The notes beneath the pieces were generated by a model, which was given only the letters and a program-made list of their open reading frames with translations, searched no databases and was not told the origin of the DNA. 64,000 nucleotides of DNA from Rhodonellum psychrophilum GCM71 = DSM 17998 (GTDB lineage: Bacteria; Bacteroidota; Bacteroidia; Cytophagales; Cyclobacteriaceae), in contig NZ_KB906692.1 of the NCBI RefSeq assembly GCF_000381545.1, positions 23,997-87,996 of the forward strand. Direction: 5' to 3'. Both the position numbers and the translations under genes were made by a program. Of this stretch, positions 6,883-16,061 are shown piece by piece. Position 1 is the first letter of the stretch. Each line of letters opens with the position of its first letter.

Positions 6883-9297
6883 GTGAATAAGGCCAAATAT
6901 ATAAACTTTATACTTCTTCTTTTTTTGATTTCTGCATGTTCTTTGACCAAGGGACTGAGAAATGATCAATTTTTAGTAAACAAAGTTGAAATCAAGGGGA
7001 TTAAAAAAAGTGATAAAAACGCCCTTGCGAACCTGATCCAACAAAATCCAAATACTAGAATCCCATTGCTCAATACATCCGTGGGTGTTTCTATTTACCG
7101 ATTTGGCGAGTGGACCTTTGACAGCACCAAGCATGAGAACAAAATGATCAAATTGGAAGCGGAAAAGAAAGTACTCAGTGACTTGGCTCTAAATGAGTCC
7201 CTGAGTAACCAGCAGATAAAACGCTTCAACAAGATCAATAGCCAGATTTCATCCATCGAAAAGAAATTGGAATACGGGAATTTTTTCATGCGGACCGGAA
7301 ATCCAAGAGTCCTTTATGACAGTGTCATTACACGAGAGACAGCCAGGCAGATGGATTTTTACCTGTCCAACAATGGTTTTTTTGACAGCGAGGTGGATTT
7401 TGAGGTAAAAAAAGCAAAAAAATTAGCCAAAGTCACTTACCTCATTACCGAAAATGAGCCTTATATAATCGACTCCTTTTACACGCGTTCAGATGATCCG
7501 GAGATATATCGTCTGTTGGAATTGAATGCGTCAAAAGTCCTAATCAAATCAAAATCCAGATATGAACAAACCCAGCTTACACGAGAAAGACAAAGGGTCG
7601 AAGATCTCCTCAAAGAAAATGGTTATTATACTTTTTCAAAATCCTACATTGAATTCAATGTATACAAAGACACTGTCGAAAAATCAGTATCCATAGAACA
7701 GCTTATCCGAAAACCCAGTTATGAGGGCAATCACAGAGTATATTACTTTGATTCGATCCAGTTTTTCATTGAGTCGCCTACTGATGAATTTTTCGAAAAG
7801 GAAAGCAAATTTACCTTTCGGGACATCAAATTCAATATTTACAATGACAAGTACTCGGAAAAAATCATCTCCTCAAGGATTTTTATCAACAAGGGAGACC
7901 TTTATAGCAGGTCGGAGGTATTGGAAACCCAGAGACAACTTGCAAATCTAGACCTTTTTCGTTTTGTCAATATCGCCTTCGATACCGTTGGGAACATCCT
8001 GCAACCAAAAATATACACCCAACCCAACCAAAAATACCAAATCACCAATCAGCTTGGGGCAAGCATTACAGAACAGATACCAGGCCCTTTTTTCAGTCAT
8101 TCTTTGAGGAATAGGAATCTTTTCCGGGGAGCTGAAATCTTTGAATTCAATTTCCGGGCAGGACTGGAAGGCGTGGTTTCTGCGACCGGAGAAGGCGGAG
8201 TTTTTAGAAGTCGGGAGTTGAACACCTCAGCATCCGTTATTTTCCCGAAATTCTTATTTCCCCTGAAAATTACTTCCTTGGAAAAATTTGGCCGATATAA
8301 CCCCAGAACCAGAGCCTTGGTGGGGTACAATTACGTCAACCGGCAAGAATATACCCGAGAAAGTTTGAATGGAATTCTTGCCTATAATTGGAATACCCGG
8401 AATCTTAAAAATCAATTTACTTTCAATTTATTGGATGCGAATTTTATCCGATCCAGTCTCAACAATGATTTTCGAGTTTTACTGGAAAACCTTCAAAATC
8501 AAGGAAATAACCTCATCAACTCCTTTTTACCTTCTTATGTCAGCAGCATTTCAGGTCAGGCCATAATCAATTTCAATCAATACGGAATATTCAACAGGAC
8601 GAATGCTTCTCTTTTGCGTCTGTTTTTTGAAAGCGGAGGGTCAACCTTGAATTTCGTGAAAAGAGATTTTGTGGACAGAAGGAGCCTGGCTTATTTCCAA
8701 TTTCTTAAATTTCAGGCGGATTTCAGACGATACATTCCCCTGACCCCAAAACAAACTTTTGCTTACAGACTCAATCTCGGGCTTGCCAAACCTTATGGTG
8801 TAAGCGATGGCGTATTGCCTTATGAAAAATATTTCTTTGCGGGAGGAAGCACGGGAATCAGGGCTTGGCAGCCCAGACGCTTGGGCCCTGGTTCTTATAC
8901 ACCAGACCGAAATGAAGACGGCTCTTTCGATTATCGATTTGAGCAGCCGGGAGAAATCCTATTTGAGGGAATGTTCGAATTGAGAAGCAAAATTTATGGC
9001 TATTTTGATGGGGTTTTCTTCATTGATGTGGGAAATTCATGGACTTTTGCTCCCGATCCTACCCGACCTGGAGCAAATTTTGAAATAGACAAATTTTACA
9101 AAGATTTAGCCGTGGGCACTGGAATCGGATTGAGAATGGATTTCGATTTCTTGATTCTTCGATTGGACATGGGGGTCAAGGCGGTAGATCCAGCCAGGGT
9201 TACCGGAGAACGTTTCATTTTGGGTAATTTTTTCAATCGGTTTTTGGGAGAAAAAGGACAAACTGTCTTCAATGTCGGAATCGGCTATCCTTTTTAA
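6883..9297 (+). CDS. tamL: TamL-like BamA/TamA family outer-membrane lipoprotein
   Basis: An 804-aa outer-membrane assembly protein. It starts at a GTG (6883) that begins a lipoprotein signal (NKAKYINFILLLFLISACS, Cys at about 19). This lipidated BamA-like protein is the Bacteroidota TamL, thought to work with TamB in inserting outer-membrane proteins. POTRA-like regions lie in about residues 20-400 and a surface-antigen barrel in about 400-804. The barrel contains the FAGGSTGIRAWQPRRLGPGSY block, the equivalent of the BamA VRGF region, and ends in VFNVGIGYPF with the terminal aromatic of barrel proteins. It stands next to the SpoU methyltransferase. No tamB lies in this window. Confidence 0.88.
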   Translation: MNKAKYINFILLLFLISACSLTKGLRNDQFLVNKVEIKGIKKSDKNALANLIQQNPNTRIPLLNTSVGVSIYRFGEWTFDSTKHENKMIKLEAEKKVLSDLALNESLSNQQIKRFNKINSQISSIEKKLEYGNFFMRTGNPRVLYDSVITRETARQMDFYLSNNGFFDSEVDFEVKKAKKLAKVTYLITENEPYIIDSFYTRSDDPEIYRLLELNASKVLIKSKSRYEQTQLTRERQRVEDLLKENGYYTFSKSYIEFNVYKDTVEKSVSIEQLIRKPSYEGNHRVYYFDSIQFFIESPTDEFFEKESKFTFRDIKFNIYNDKYSEKIISSRIFINKGDLYSRSEVLETQRQLANLDLFRFVNIAFDTVGNILQPKIYTQPNQKYQITNQLGASITEQIPGPFFSHSLRNRNLFRGAEIFEFNFRAGLEGVVSATGEGGVFRSRELNTSASVIFPKFLFPLKITSLEKFGRYNPRTRALVGYNYVNRQEYTRESLNGILAYNWNTRNLKNQFTFNLLDANFIRSSLNNDFRVLLENLQNQGNNLINSFLPSYVSSISGQAIINFNQYGIFNRTNASLLRLFFESGGSTLNFVKRDFVDRRSLAYFQFLKFQADFRRYIPLTPKQTFAYRLNLGLAKPYGVSDGVLPYEKYFFAGGSTGIRAWQPRRLGPGSYTPDRNEDGSFDYRFEQPGEILFEGMFELRSKIYGYFDGVFFIDVGNSWTFAPDPTRPGANFEIDKFYKDLAVGTGIGLRMDFDFLILRLDMGVKAVDPARVTGERFILGNFFNRFLGEKGQTVFNVGIGYPF
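6894..6901 (-). promoter_or_regulatory. -7 promoter box for the TrmH/SpoU gene
   Basis: Read on the minus strand this is TATATTTG, a perfect TAnnTTTG box, 28 bases before the methyltransferase ATG. It lies inside the first codons of tamL. Confidence 0.45.
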
Positions 9298-9390
9298 TCC
9301 TCATTTTTTGGGAATGAAAATTAAAAACAAGAAATTAGCCTTACCAGAGATCAAAACATTCCGAAAAATAAGGTTCTCAATGTTAAAGTA

Positions 9391-9684
9391 ATGACAGTTT
9401 CAGTATTCAAACAATCCTTGGCTTCAGACTTCCCTCCTTCAGGAATCTCAAGCCAACTTACATCCTTGTGGTATGATGCCAAGAATGATTGGCAAAAGGC
9501 CCATGACTTGGCGGATGGACCTACGGATTTATTGTCTGCAAGGGTACATGCGTATCTCCATCGAAAAGAAGGGGATATTTGGAATGCGGATTATTGGTAT
9601 CGGCGGGCGGGTGAAAAAAGACCAGATACTAGCCTTGAAGAGGAGTGGGAAATGTTGGTTTCCAGAATCTTAAACAAGGCCTAA
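9391..9684 (+). CDS. Conserved hypothetical protein, 97 aa
   Basis: A 97-aa soluble protein without signal or membrane segment. The central part reads LWYDAKNDWQKAHDLADG and then VHAYLHRKEGDIWNADYWY. It is rich in Trp, His and Tyr and looks helical. I recognise the pattern (AHxLAxG, VHAYLHRxEGDxxNAxYWYxRAG) as a small uncharacterised family seen in several phyla. The conserved His/Glu/Asp residues could be a ligand site, but no function is known. It begins 93 bases after tamL on the same strand, and 32 bases separate its stop from the convergent YihY gene. Confidence 0.75.
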   Translation: MTVSVFKQSLASDFPPSGISSQLTSLWYDAKNDWQKAHDLADGPTDLLSARVHAYLHRKEGDIWNADYWYRRAGEKRPDTSLEEEWEMLVSRILNKA

Positions 9685-9716
9685 AAAAATTTCACTCTAA
9701 AAGCCGATATTGGGGA

Positions 9717-10649
9717 TCAATTGTCTGCCAAACTTTCATCGCTTTCTTCCACCTCTCTCAATTCCACTTTGACCGCCTGAGAAAGTGGAATAATGTCGCC
9801 ACCTGTTTTTACAGCGATATAATATGTAATCTGGGCACCGAAAAGGAAAATCACCACTGAATAATATACCCAAACCAAAAGGACCACAAGAGATCCAGCA
9901 GTACCGTATGCACTTGCAAAATCAGTATTGCCCATGTAGAAGCCTATCAGATATTTGCCGGCGGCAAATAGGATCATCGTAACAAAAGCACCCATCCAGG
10001 TATCTCGCCACCTTACCTTGGCATCTGGCAAGATCTTATACATCAAAGCGAATATCACCACCAGCAATGCCTGTGCTAGGACCAAATGGATAATAGAAAC
10101 CAAATACACGGTCACCGATTCCAGAAAATAATCGAAATAGGTAAACAACACAATAATCAGCGCATCCAAAACCAAGGAAACCAGTAAAATAAAACCAATA
10201 GAGGCGACCATGGAAAAGCTCAACAACCGATTGATGATAAATTTTAGAATCCCTTTTTCGGGTTTTGCTTTGATGTGCCAAATGTGATTGATGGCATTCT
10301 GTAAACTTACAAAGACAGTGGTGGCACTGAAACCCAAAACAAAGATGGCGATGATATTGGAAATCATTCCCCCAGAACTTTGGGTGATATTTTCCATGAT
10401 GTTTTCCAAGGTGGCAACACTCTCCTCCCCTGCCAATTCGCCGACTTGGGACAATATTTCCTCTTTAATCCTGGATTCTTTGTAAAATGTGCTCCCAATA
10501 TTAAGGATGATGATCAGGAAAGCCGGCAAGCTGAAAATGGTGTAAAAAGCGGTTCCAGCAGAAAAAATCATGGAATCACTTTTGCCGAAATTTTTTATGC
10601 TATCAAACAGTATTTGAAAAAAAGTCAGCTCTTTAAATCGTTTAATCAT
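9717..10649 (-). CDS. YihY/virulence factor BrkB family membrane protein
   Basis: A 310-aa inner-membrane protein with about six hydrophobic helices. The diagnostic features are the N-terminal SMIFSAGTAFYTIFSLPAFL block, the GFSATTVFVSLQNAINHIW region, and AYGTAGSLVVLLVWVYYS near the end. These match the YihY/BrkB family, once called ribonuclease BN in error. Its function is unsettled; transport or envelope roles have been suggested. The C-terminal 30 residues are acidic and cytosolic. Single gene, convergent with the 97-aa protein. Confidence 0.9.
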   Translation of the reverse strand: MIKRFKELTFFQILFDSIKNFGKSDSMIFSAGTAFYTIFSLPAFLIIILNIGSTFYKESRIKEEILSQVGELAGEESVATLENIMENITQSSGGMISNIIAIFVLGFSATTVFVSLQNAINHIWHIKAKPEKGILKFIINRLLSFSMVASIGFILLVSLVLDALIIVLFTYFDYFLESVTVYLVSIIHLVLAQALLVVIFALMYKILPDAKVRWRDTWMGAFVTMILFAAGKYLIGFYMGNTDFASAYGTAGSLVVLLVWVYYSVVIFLFGAQITYYIAVKTGGDIIPLSQAVKVELREVEESDESLADN

Positions 10650-10802
10650 GGAATTCTTTCTAAAATAAAGTCAAAAGAATTATATTATTCTTTCTCTAAA
10701 TTGGAATCTCACAAATTTAACCACATTTCACAAAAAATATAGACAATTTGAATAATTAACCTTTTGACTTTTGATTCAATCTTTTTTGGAATTATTATTT
10801 TT

Positions 10803-11759
10803 TCATTCCAATTCCCACAAATCCTCCATCTTGTATGGGCTTTGCCCCTTCGTGAAAAATGAGCCATCAATGAATCTATGCCTCGTTGAAATTGAATTCA
10901 ATTTCTCAAGATCTCCTTCATCCAATTGGATTTTAGTGGCTTCCAAGTTCTGTTTGATCCGCTCCTGATTGACGGATTTGGGGATCACGACGATGTCCCG
11001 ATGTATCGAATATGCGATCAGGATTTGAGCAGCGCTGCAGTGATGTTTCTCTGCCAATACCCGTATCATTTTATCTTCCAATAGTATCGGCTCATCAGGT
11101 TTTTTTGCCTGAGATGATCTATCCCCAGAACCCAATGGAGAATATGCAGTTAGGTGGATTCCATTTGATTTGCAAAAATTCACCAGTTTTTCCTGTGGAA
11201 GGTAAGGATGCATTTCCACTTGGTTCATCTCTGGTTTTTCGGTACAGTTTTTCAGGATTTCTCCCAATTTTGTAATATTAAAATTGGAGACTCCGATATT
11301 TCTGGCATAGCCGAATTTTTTGACCTCTTCCATGGCCGCCCACGTTTGAGAAAGCGGAACATCACTGTAAGTATAAAAATCCTTTCGAATTTCGGCAAAC
11401 CCCACTCCCGCTTTGAAACTTATTGGCCAATGAATTAGATACAAATCGAGATAATCCAGCTGGAGATCCATTAAGGTTTGTTTCAAAGCCGGTTTCACAT
11501 CTTCCCTTCTGTGGGCATTGTTCCAAAGTTTCGAGGTGATAAACATTTCCTCTCTTTTCACCAAACCGTCCTCAAATGCTTTTTGAAGGGCTTTTCCTAC
11601 TTCTTTCTCGTTGTTATAAATGGCGGCACAATCTATATGTCTGTATCCTGCTTCAATCGCCCAAAGTACAGCTTGATAAACTTCCCCTGGTTTTGACTTC
11701 CAAGTTCCCAAACCCAAAATCGGGATTTGATCGCCATTGCTAAAAGTGATTGTTTTCAT
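10803..11759 (-). CDS. Aldo/keto reductase
   Basis: A 318-aa NADPH-dependent TIM-barrel oxidoreductase. Seen: GYRHIDCAAIYNNEKEVGKAL with the catalytic Asp and Tyr, LYLIHWPI with the catalytic His, and the cofactor block VIPKSVNQERIKQNLEA near residue 255. It belongs to the AKR1-like group that reduces aldehydes and ketones to alcohols. I place the start at the ATG at 11759, which reads MKTITFSNGDQIP; a TTG two codons upstream is less likely. It stands alone, and no neighbour suggests a specific substrate. Confidence 0.92.
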   Translation of the reverse strand: MKTITFSNGDQIPILGLGTWKSKPGEVYQAVLWAIEAGYRHIDCAAIYNNEKEVGKALQKAFEDGLVKREEMFITSKLWNNAHRREDVKPALKQTLMDLQLDYLDLYLIHWPISFKAGVGFAEIRKDFYTYSDVPLSQTWAAMEEVKKFGYARNIGVSNFNITKLGEILKNCTEKPEMNQVEMHPYLPQEKLVNFCKSNGIHLTAYSPLGSGDRSSQAKKPDEPILLEDKMIRVLAEKHHCSAAQILIAYSIHRDIVVIPKSVNQERIKQNLEATKIQLDEGDLEKLNSISTRHRFIDGSFFTKGQSPYKMEDLWELE

Positions 11760-11842
11760 ATTCAAAGTTATTTAGAATGTAAAGATATTGTTTGGGATTT
11801 CGATTGGAACCTGCACTTCATCCAAGCAAGCTCCGAATATCG

Positions 11843-13228
11843 TCAATACTCCCTAAGTTTGACCAAATATTTTTTGAAACTGTTCATCACAAAAAGATGC
11901 AACCTGGCCTGCGTGTTCAAATAGAGCAACCAAGGCAATCTGGGGACAAATTCATGAATAGCAGAAATGATGTATTTTCCTCCCAAAACCTCCCTGAATT
12001 CCAACCAGCCATAATCAAAACGTTTGACCAGCCAGCCTCCCGTGATATAAAACAATTGCCGCTCGACATCACTTCTGTCTGGGATCCATGTCAACTGCAA
12101 CATGGGCTTGGAGCTGTTTAACAAATAGAATCCAAGGTCGCCATTCTCGTTTTCCTTGGCCTTGATCAAAAAGCGAAAGTAAATCGGCAACCAAAGTTTA
12201 TACCTGTTGGCTACCCAAAGTGAACTTTTTCTTCTGGCATTTGGCAAGCGTTGGATACTCCTAACCGTATTTTTAACGGCAGTGTCTCTTTTAAAGGTTG
12301 GAGATTTCGAAACTTTGTTGCTCGGATCCAAAGCCACCGCCACACTTTCCTTATAACTGAGATAATCAATTTCCTTCTCCTCAAATTTCAGTTCCTCCGA
12401 CACAGTCAGGGTATGCTTGAGACTTTCAACCAAGGGATAAACCAGTTTTGTAGGACTATTTCCAAAGTAACTCACCCAAAGTTTCGAAAAACCAATTGAA
12501 AGGAGAGGCACCGAGAAAATCCATCGCTTTTTGCCCATCACTTCTGCCGTTTGAATCAGCATTTCCTTGTAGGTCATCACCTGGGGACTTCCGATTTCAA
12601 AGGATTTCCCATAAACATTTTCATTTCCAAGACAGGCATCCATGATGGTAAGCGTATCTTTAAGTGAAATGGGTTGGGTTTTAGAATTGGTCCAGGCCGG
12701 ACAGACCAAAATGGGGAGTTTTTTGACAAGATTCCTGATCATGTCGAAGGAAGAACCTCCTGGGCCAACAATAATTCCAGCCCGCAATGCGGTAAGTGCC
12801 GGTTTTCTATTGCCCAAAGTTTTTTCAACTTCCAATCGACTTCTCAAATGGACAGACATGTTTTCTTCCAAAACCTCTTTGGGAAGGATGCCTCCCATAT
12901 ACAGAATTTGTTTGATGCCATTGCTTTCGGCAGCCCGGGCAAAATTGTCCGCCAACAAAAGATCCGTATCTTCAAAATTCCCTTGGTTCAACCGAGTGGA
13001 AGCGCTCATGGAGTGAATGAGATAGATCGCAAAATCCACCCCCTCCAATGCTTTGGTGGTCGAAGTGATCGAATAGAGTTCGACTTGTCTCCATTCCACA
13101 TCTGGGTCCGGGTTGACATCGATTTCTCTTCTGCTTAGGGCTACGATGTGGTACTTGTCCTTAAATTGGTCAATAAACCATTTTCCGATATATCCACCTG
13201 CACCTGCTATTGCGACTGACTTTTTCAA
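11843..13228 (-). CDS. NAD(P)-binding Rossmann protein with DUF2867 domain
   Basis: A 461-aa protein. Residues 1-300 are an extended short-chain dehydrogenase/NmrA-like Rossmann domain (VAIAGAGGYIGKWFIDQF, YLIHSMS, LRAGIIVGPGGSSFDMIRNL). The last about 150 residues (LWVANRYKLWLPIYFRFL, LTWIPDRSDVERQLFYITGGWL) match DUF2867. The start is a TTG at 13228: a stop codon sits immediately before it in frame, and the Rossmann motif follows at once, so no ATG is possible without cutting the fold. The TAA of the upstream oxidoreductase gene directly abuts this start, so the two are an operon. Substrate unknown. Confidence 0.86.
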   Translation of the reverse strand: MKKSVAIAGAGGYIGKWFIDQFKDKYHIVALSRREIDVNPDPDVEWRQVELYSITSTTKALEGVDFAIYLIHSMSASTRLNQGNFEDTDLLLADNFARAAESNGIKQILYMGGILPKEVLEENMSVHLRSRLEVEKTLGNRKPALTALRAGIIVGPGGSSFDMIRNLVKKLPILVCPAWTNSKTQPISLKDTLTIMDACLGNENVYGKSFEIGSPQVMTYKEMLIQTAEVMGKKRWIFSVPLLSIGFSKLWVSYFGNSPTKLVYPLVESLKHTLTVSEELKFEEKEIDYLSYKESVAVALDPSNKVSKSPTFKRDTAVKNTVRSIQRLPNARRKSSLWVANRYKLWLPIYFRFLIKAKENENGDLGFYLLNSSKPMLQLTWIPDRSDVERQLFYITGGWLVKRFDYGWLEFREVLGGKYIISAIHEFVPRLPWLLYLNTQARLHLFVMNSFKKYLVKLREY

Positions 13229-14479
13229 TTAATGTGGGTTTTGTAAACTGTATAAACAAGCTTCTGCGGCCTTTCTTCCGGAGGTCATCGCCGCATTGAT
13301 GGAGCCATTCAGCAAGTAATCTCCCGCCAAAAACACGCCGTCCATTATTTTGGTATTGCTGAAGGGAATACTATTCTGGAGGTCATCCAGATCCGGCAGC
13401 GCTTCTTGGATTTCATAGGTTTTTATCCATTTGAAATGTTCCGACTTGATTCCTGTTAAGGCTTCCATTTCAATTGCTATTTTTTTGGCTAGGGAATCAT
13501 CGACACCCACATTTTTGATGACCGAGACGGAAAGCAACGCTTTTCCTTCCTTGGAATAGGCAGGGCTCACATCGGTCATAAAAACCAAATTATTGCTCAA
13601 AAAGCTTTCATACGGCACAAGGGCAATCATTGGAGAAATCATAAATGATTTTTCCAGTGAGAAATAAAGGTTGATAACTTTCCTGTCTGGCTTGAATTGC
13701 CCGGACAACTGTGGCAGCAACAAATCGGGTCTAGTGGCAATGATTATTTTATCGGCCAATATCCTTTCCCCTGATTTCAATATGATCTGATTTCCTTCTA
13801 TTTTTTCGACAGGGGTATTCAGCTTGATCGTGGTTTTTTGCAGTTTTTGGGACAATTGGTTCGGAATGGCCTGCATTCCCAACTCAGGGACTGCTGCATT
13901 GCCGATACCGAACATCTTGAAAACAAACTTGAACATCCTAGATGATGTCTCTAGATTTTCTTCCAAAAAAATACCTTTGAAAAATGGCTTGAAGAAATTT
14001 TCTATGATTTTTTCTGAAAAACCATATTGTTGAAGAAACTTCAAGGTGCTCATAGAAGGCTCTGCAAAAATCTCTTCCTCGCTTTTCTTCTTGAGGGATT
14101 GGGTCAATAGGAAAATCTTGATTTTGTCTTTCAGGGTTCCCACGGGAGAAAATGCCATGTTGATAACCTTTGAAGGCTGCCGCAAGGGGTCATGAATGGT
14201 GAATAGATTTCCGGGTTTCATCACCACCGCTCCCGGAGCAAAGGTTTTGAGGTGTAATTCCTGATAATCCAAATAGCGAATGGCTTCAGGATAAGCCGTC
14301 AAAAGTACTTGAAAACCCCTGTCCAAAAGAAATCCATTCACGTCATCCGTTCTCACCCTACCCCCAACGCCATCAGAAGCCTCCAGTATTACAGGAGAAA
14401 TTCCCGCTCTTTCCAATTCATATGCGGCGATCAGTCCCGAAATCCCTGCACCAACAATATAAACCTTTGTTTCACTCAT
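13229..14479 (-). CDS. FAD-dependent amine-oxidase-like oxidoreductase
   Basis: A 416-aa flavoprotein. The N-terminal dinucleotide-binding block is VYIVGAGISGLIAAYELERAG, followed by EASDGVGGRVRTDD, the FAD-contacting GG-R motif. The C-terminal FAD block is DGVFLAGDYLLNGSINAAMTSGRKAAE. This is the protoporphyrinogen-oxidase/phytoene-desaturase-like superfamily. No carotenoid or haem genes are nearby, so the substrate is open. It directly precedes the DUF2867 Rossmann gene with no gap, which suggests the two act in one oxidation/reduction pathway. Confidence 0.88.
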   Translation of the reverse strand: MSETKVYIVGAGISGLIAAYELERAGISPVILEASDGVGGRVRTDDVNGFLLDRGFQVLLTAYPEAIRYLDYQELHLKTFAPGAVVMKPGNLFTIHDPLRQPSKVINMAFSPVGTLKDKIKIFLLTQSLKKKSEEEIFAEPSMSTLKFLQQYGFSEKIIENFFKPFFKGIFLEENLETSSRMFKFVFKMFGIGNAAVPELGMQAIPNQLSQKLQKTTIKLNTPVEKIEGNQIILKSGERILADKIIIATRPDLLLPQLSGQFKPDRKVINLYFSLEKSFMISPMIALVPYESFLSNNLVFMTDVSPAYSKEGKALLSVSVIKNVGVDDSLAKKIAIEMEALTGIKSEHFKWIKTYEIQEALPDLDDLQNSIPFSNTKIMDGVFLAGDYLLNGSINAAMTSGRKAAEACLYSLQNPH

Positions 14480-14645
14480 GATGTAGTTTGTTTATTTAAA
14501 AGACCAATATCCAATGAAATTGTTTAAAGATTCAATTTAACTTTTTCTATGGTACCAATTAAGGATTTTATTGCCTAATCCTGTAATTTACTTTTTGATG
14601 ACGCAAAGAAATTTGTAATTTAAACCCAATCAAACCCATTTCTCC

Positions 14646-15941
14646 ATGAGATTCACCTTTCGGCTACTTCTTATTTCTTTCCTGATTTCGCTTTCTCCTG
14701 ATTTGCAGGGACAACAAAATCTCTACTTTCCTCCAATGGGCTCTTGGGAAGAAAAAAGACCTGCAGAACTGAAAGTCAGTGCTTCCAAAATCAATGAAGC
14801 CGTCCAATTTGCCATCGACAACGAAAGTGATGCGGACAAAAACCTGAAATTGGCCCATTACCAAAGCGCATTTGGAAGAGAGCCCCTCGGATTTCCTGTG
14901 GGTCCCATGAAAGACAGGGGTTCAGCTGCCGGGCTGATCATTTACAAAGGGTATATCATTGGAAAATGGGGAGACACAGAGAGAGTGGATTTGACTTTCA
15001 GCGTGGCAAAAAGCATTTTGTCCACCACTGTTGGATTGGCTGTGGAAAAAGGATTGATCCATAGTGAAAAGGATTTGGTCCATCCCTACATTGGTCCAAT
15101 CATTCCTTACGATCCAAACAAAGCCCTGATGAATAAATCCGATCATTTGATGGTAGAGGATGTGTTTGACCTTTTCGCCACTCCCCACAACAAAAAAATC
15201 ACATGGGAGCATCTCTTGCGCCAAACTTCAGACTGGGAAGGAACACTTTGGGGGAAACCTGATTGGGCGGATAGACCTCAGGGTAACTCGGAAGAGTGGC
15301 TTACCCGGGAAAGGAATGAACCAGGAACGGTCTACAAATACAACGATACCAGAGTCAATGTTTAAAACTCACTTGGTGACAAACAACTTAGATTTTACTA
15401 CAAATACAACGATACCAGAGTCAATGTCCTTGCATTGGCAATCATGAATGTCTGGAGAAAACCCTTGCCCGTGGTCTTGAGGGAAAATGTCATGGATAAA
15501 ATCGGTGCAAGTCCCACATGGAGATGGACTGGTTATGAAAATTCATTTGTTATCCTGGATGGGCAGATCATGCAATCTGTCAGTGGTGGTTCCCACTGGG
15601 GTGGTGGGCTTTTTATCAGTGCCATGGATCAAGCCCGATTTGGGTACATGACTTTGCGCAAAGGCAATTGGAACGGCGTACAAGTCATTTCTCCACAATG
15701 GATCGAAAAATCAAGAGTACCCAGTCCAGTGCAACCCAACTATGGATTCATGAATTATTTCCTAAACACAGACAAGAAGGAAATCCCTGCTGCTCCTGAA
15801 AAAGCATTTTTCCACCTCGGTGCGGGAACGAATATGGTGTATGTGGATGAGGAAAACGATCTTGTGGTCGTCACCAGATGGATCAAAAATGATAAAAAAG
15901 CAGATTTGATCAAGTTGATATTAGAAAGCCTTCCCAAATAA
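14646..15941 (+). pseudogene. Serine hydrolase (class C beta-lactamase-like), interrupted by a 66-bp insertion with a stop
   Basis: The frame encodes a secreted penicillin-binding-protein-like serine hydrolase: signal peptide ending near LSPDLQGQ, the nucleophile motif SVAK (FSVAKSILSTT, about residue 118), the YND motif (YKYNDTRVNV, equivalent of YxN), and a C-terminal HLGAG motif. At the YND motif the DNA carries 66 extra bases: a 30-bp direct duplication (15332-15361 and 15398-15427) around 36 unrelated bases. The extra segment keeps the reading frame but places a TAA at 15363. The upstream part ends after 239 aa; the downstream part could restart at the ATG at 15435 but would lack the nucleophile. 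Removing the 66 bp restores an open frame of about 409 codons. Probably inactive unless the stop is read through or is an assembly error. Confidence 0.85.
15332..15427 (+). repeat. 30-bp direct repeat around a 36-bp insert in the serine hydrolase gene
   Basis: Two identical 30-bp copies (15332-15361, 15398-15427), 66 bp apart start to start. Both encode the YKYNDTRVN active-site segment in the same frame. The 36 bases between them contain the TAA at 15363 and begin and end A/T-rich (TTAAAA ... ATTTTA). The copy length is too long for a normal insertion-sequence target duplication. Confidence 0.9.
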
Positions 15942-15981
15942 TCAATGAAGGCGAAAAAGTGAATTCTAACAGATACCTCTC

Positions 15982-16032
15982 ATGACAAAAAGCTTTATCG
16001 TAATTGGATTACGAATTAAAGCTTCGTGTCAT
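15982..16032. repeat. Long imperfect palindrome between convergent genes
   Basis: Left arm 15982-16004 and right arm 16008-16032 pair along their whole length with one two-base bulge and two mismatches, around a TGG loop. ATGACA and AAGCTTTA are the matching blocks. A shorter outer pair (ATACCT / AGGTAT) flanks it. It sits between the convergent serine hydrolase and helicase genes. It has no T-run, so it may be a bidirectional terminator or the remnant of a small mobile palindrome. Confidence 0.6.
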
Positions 16033-16061
16033 ATAAGGCTTGCTGTCAGGTATTAAAATTA

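Noticed and set aside
15332..15427. Insertion-sequence footprint in the serine hydrolase gene
   Set aside because: The duplicated segment is 30 bp, longer than known target duplications of common elements, and the 36 bases between have no clear terminal inverted repeats.
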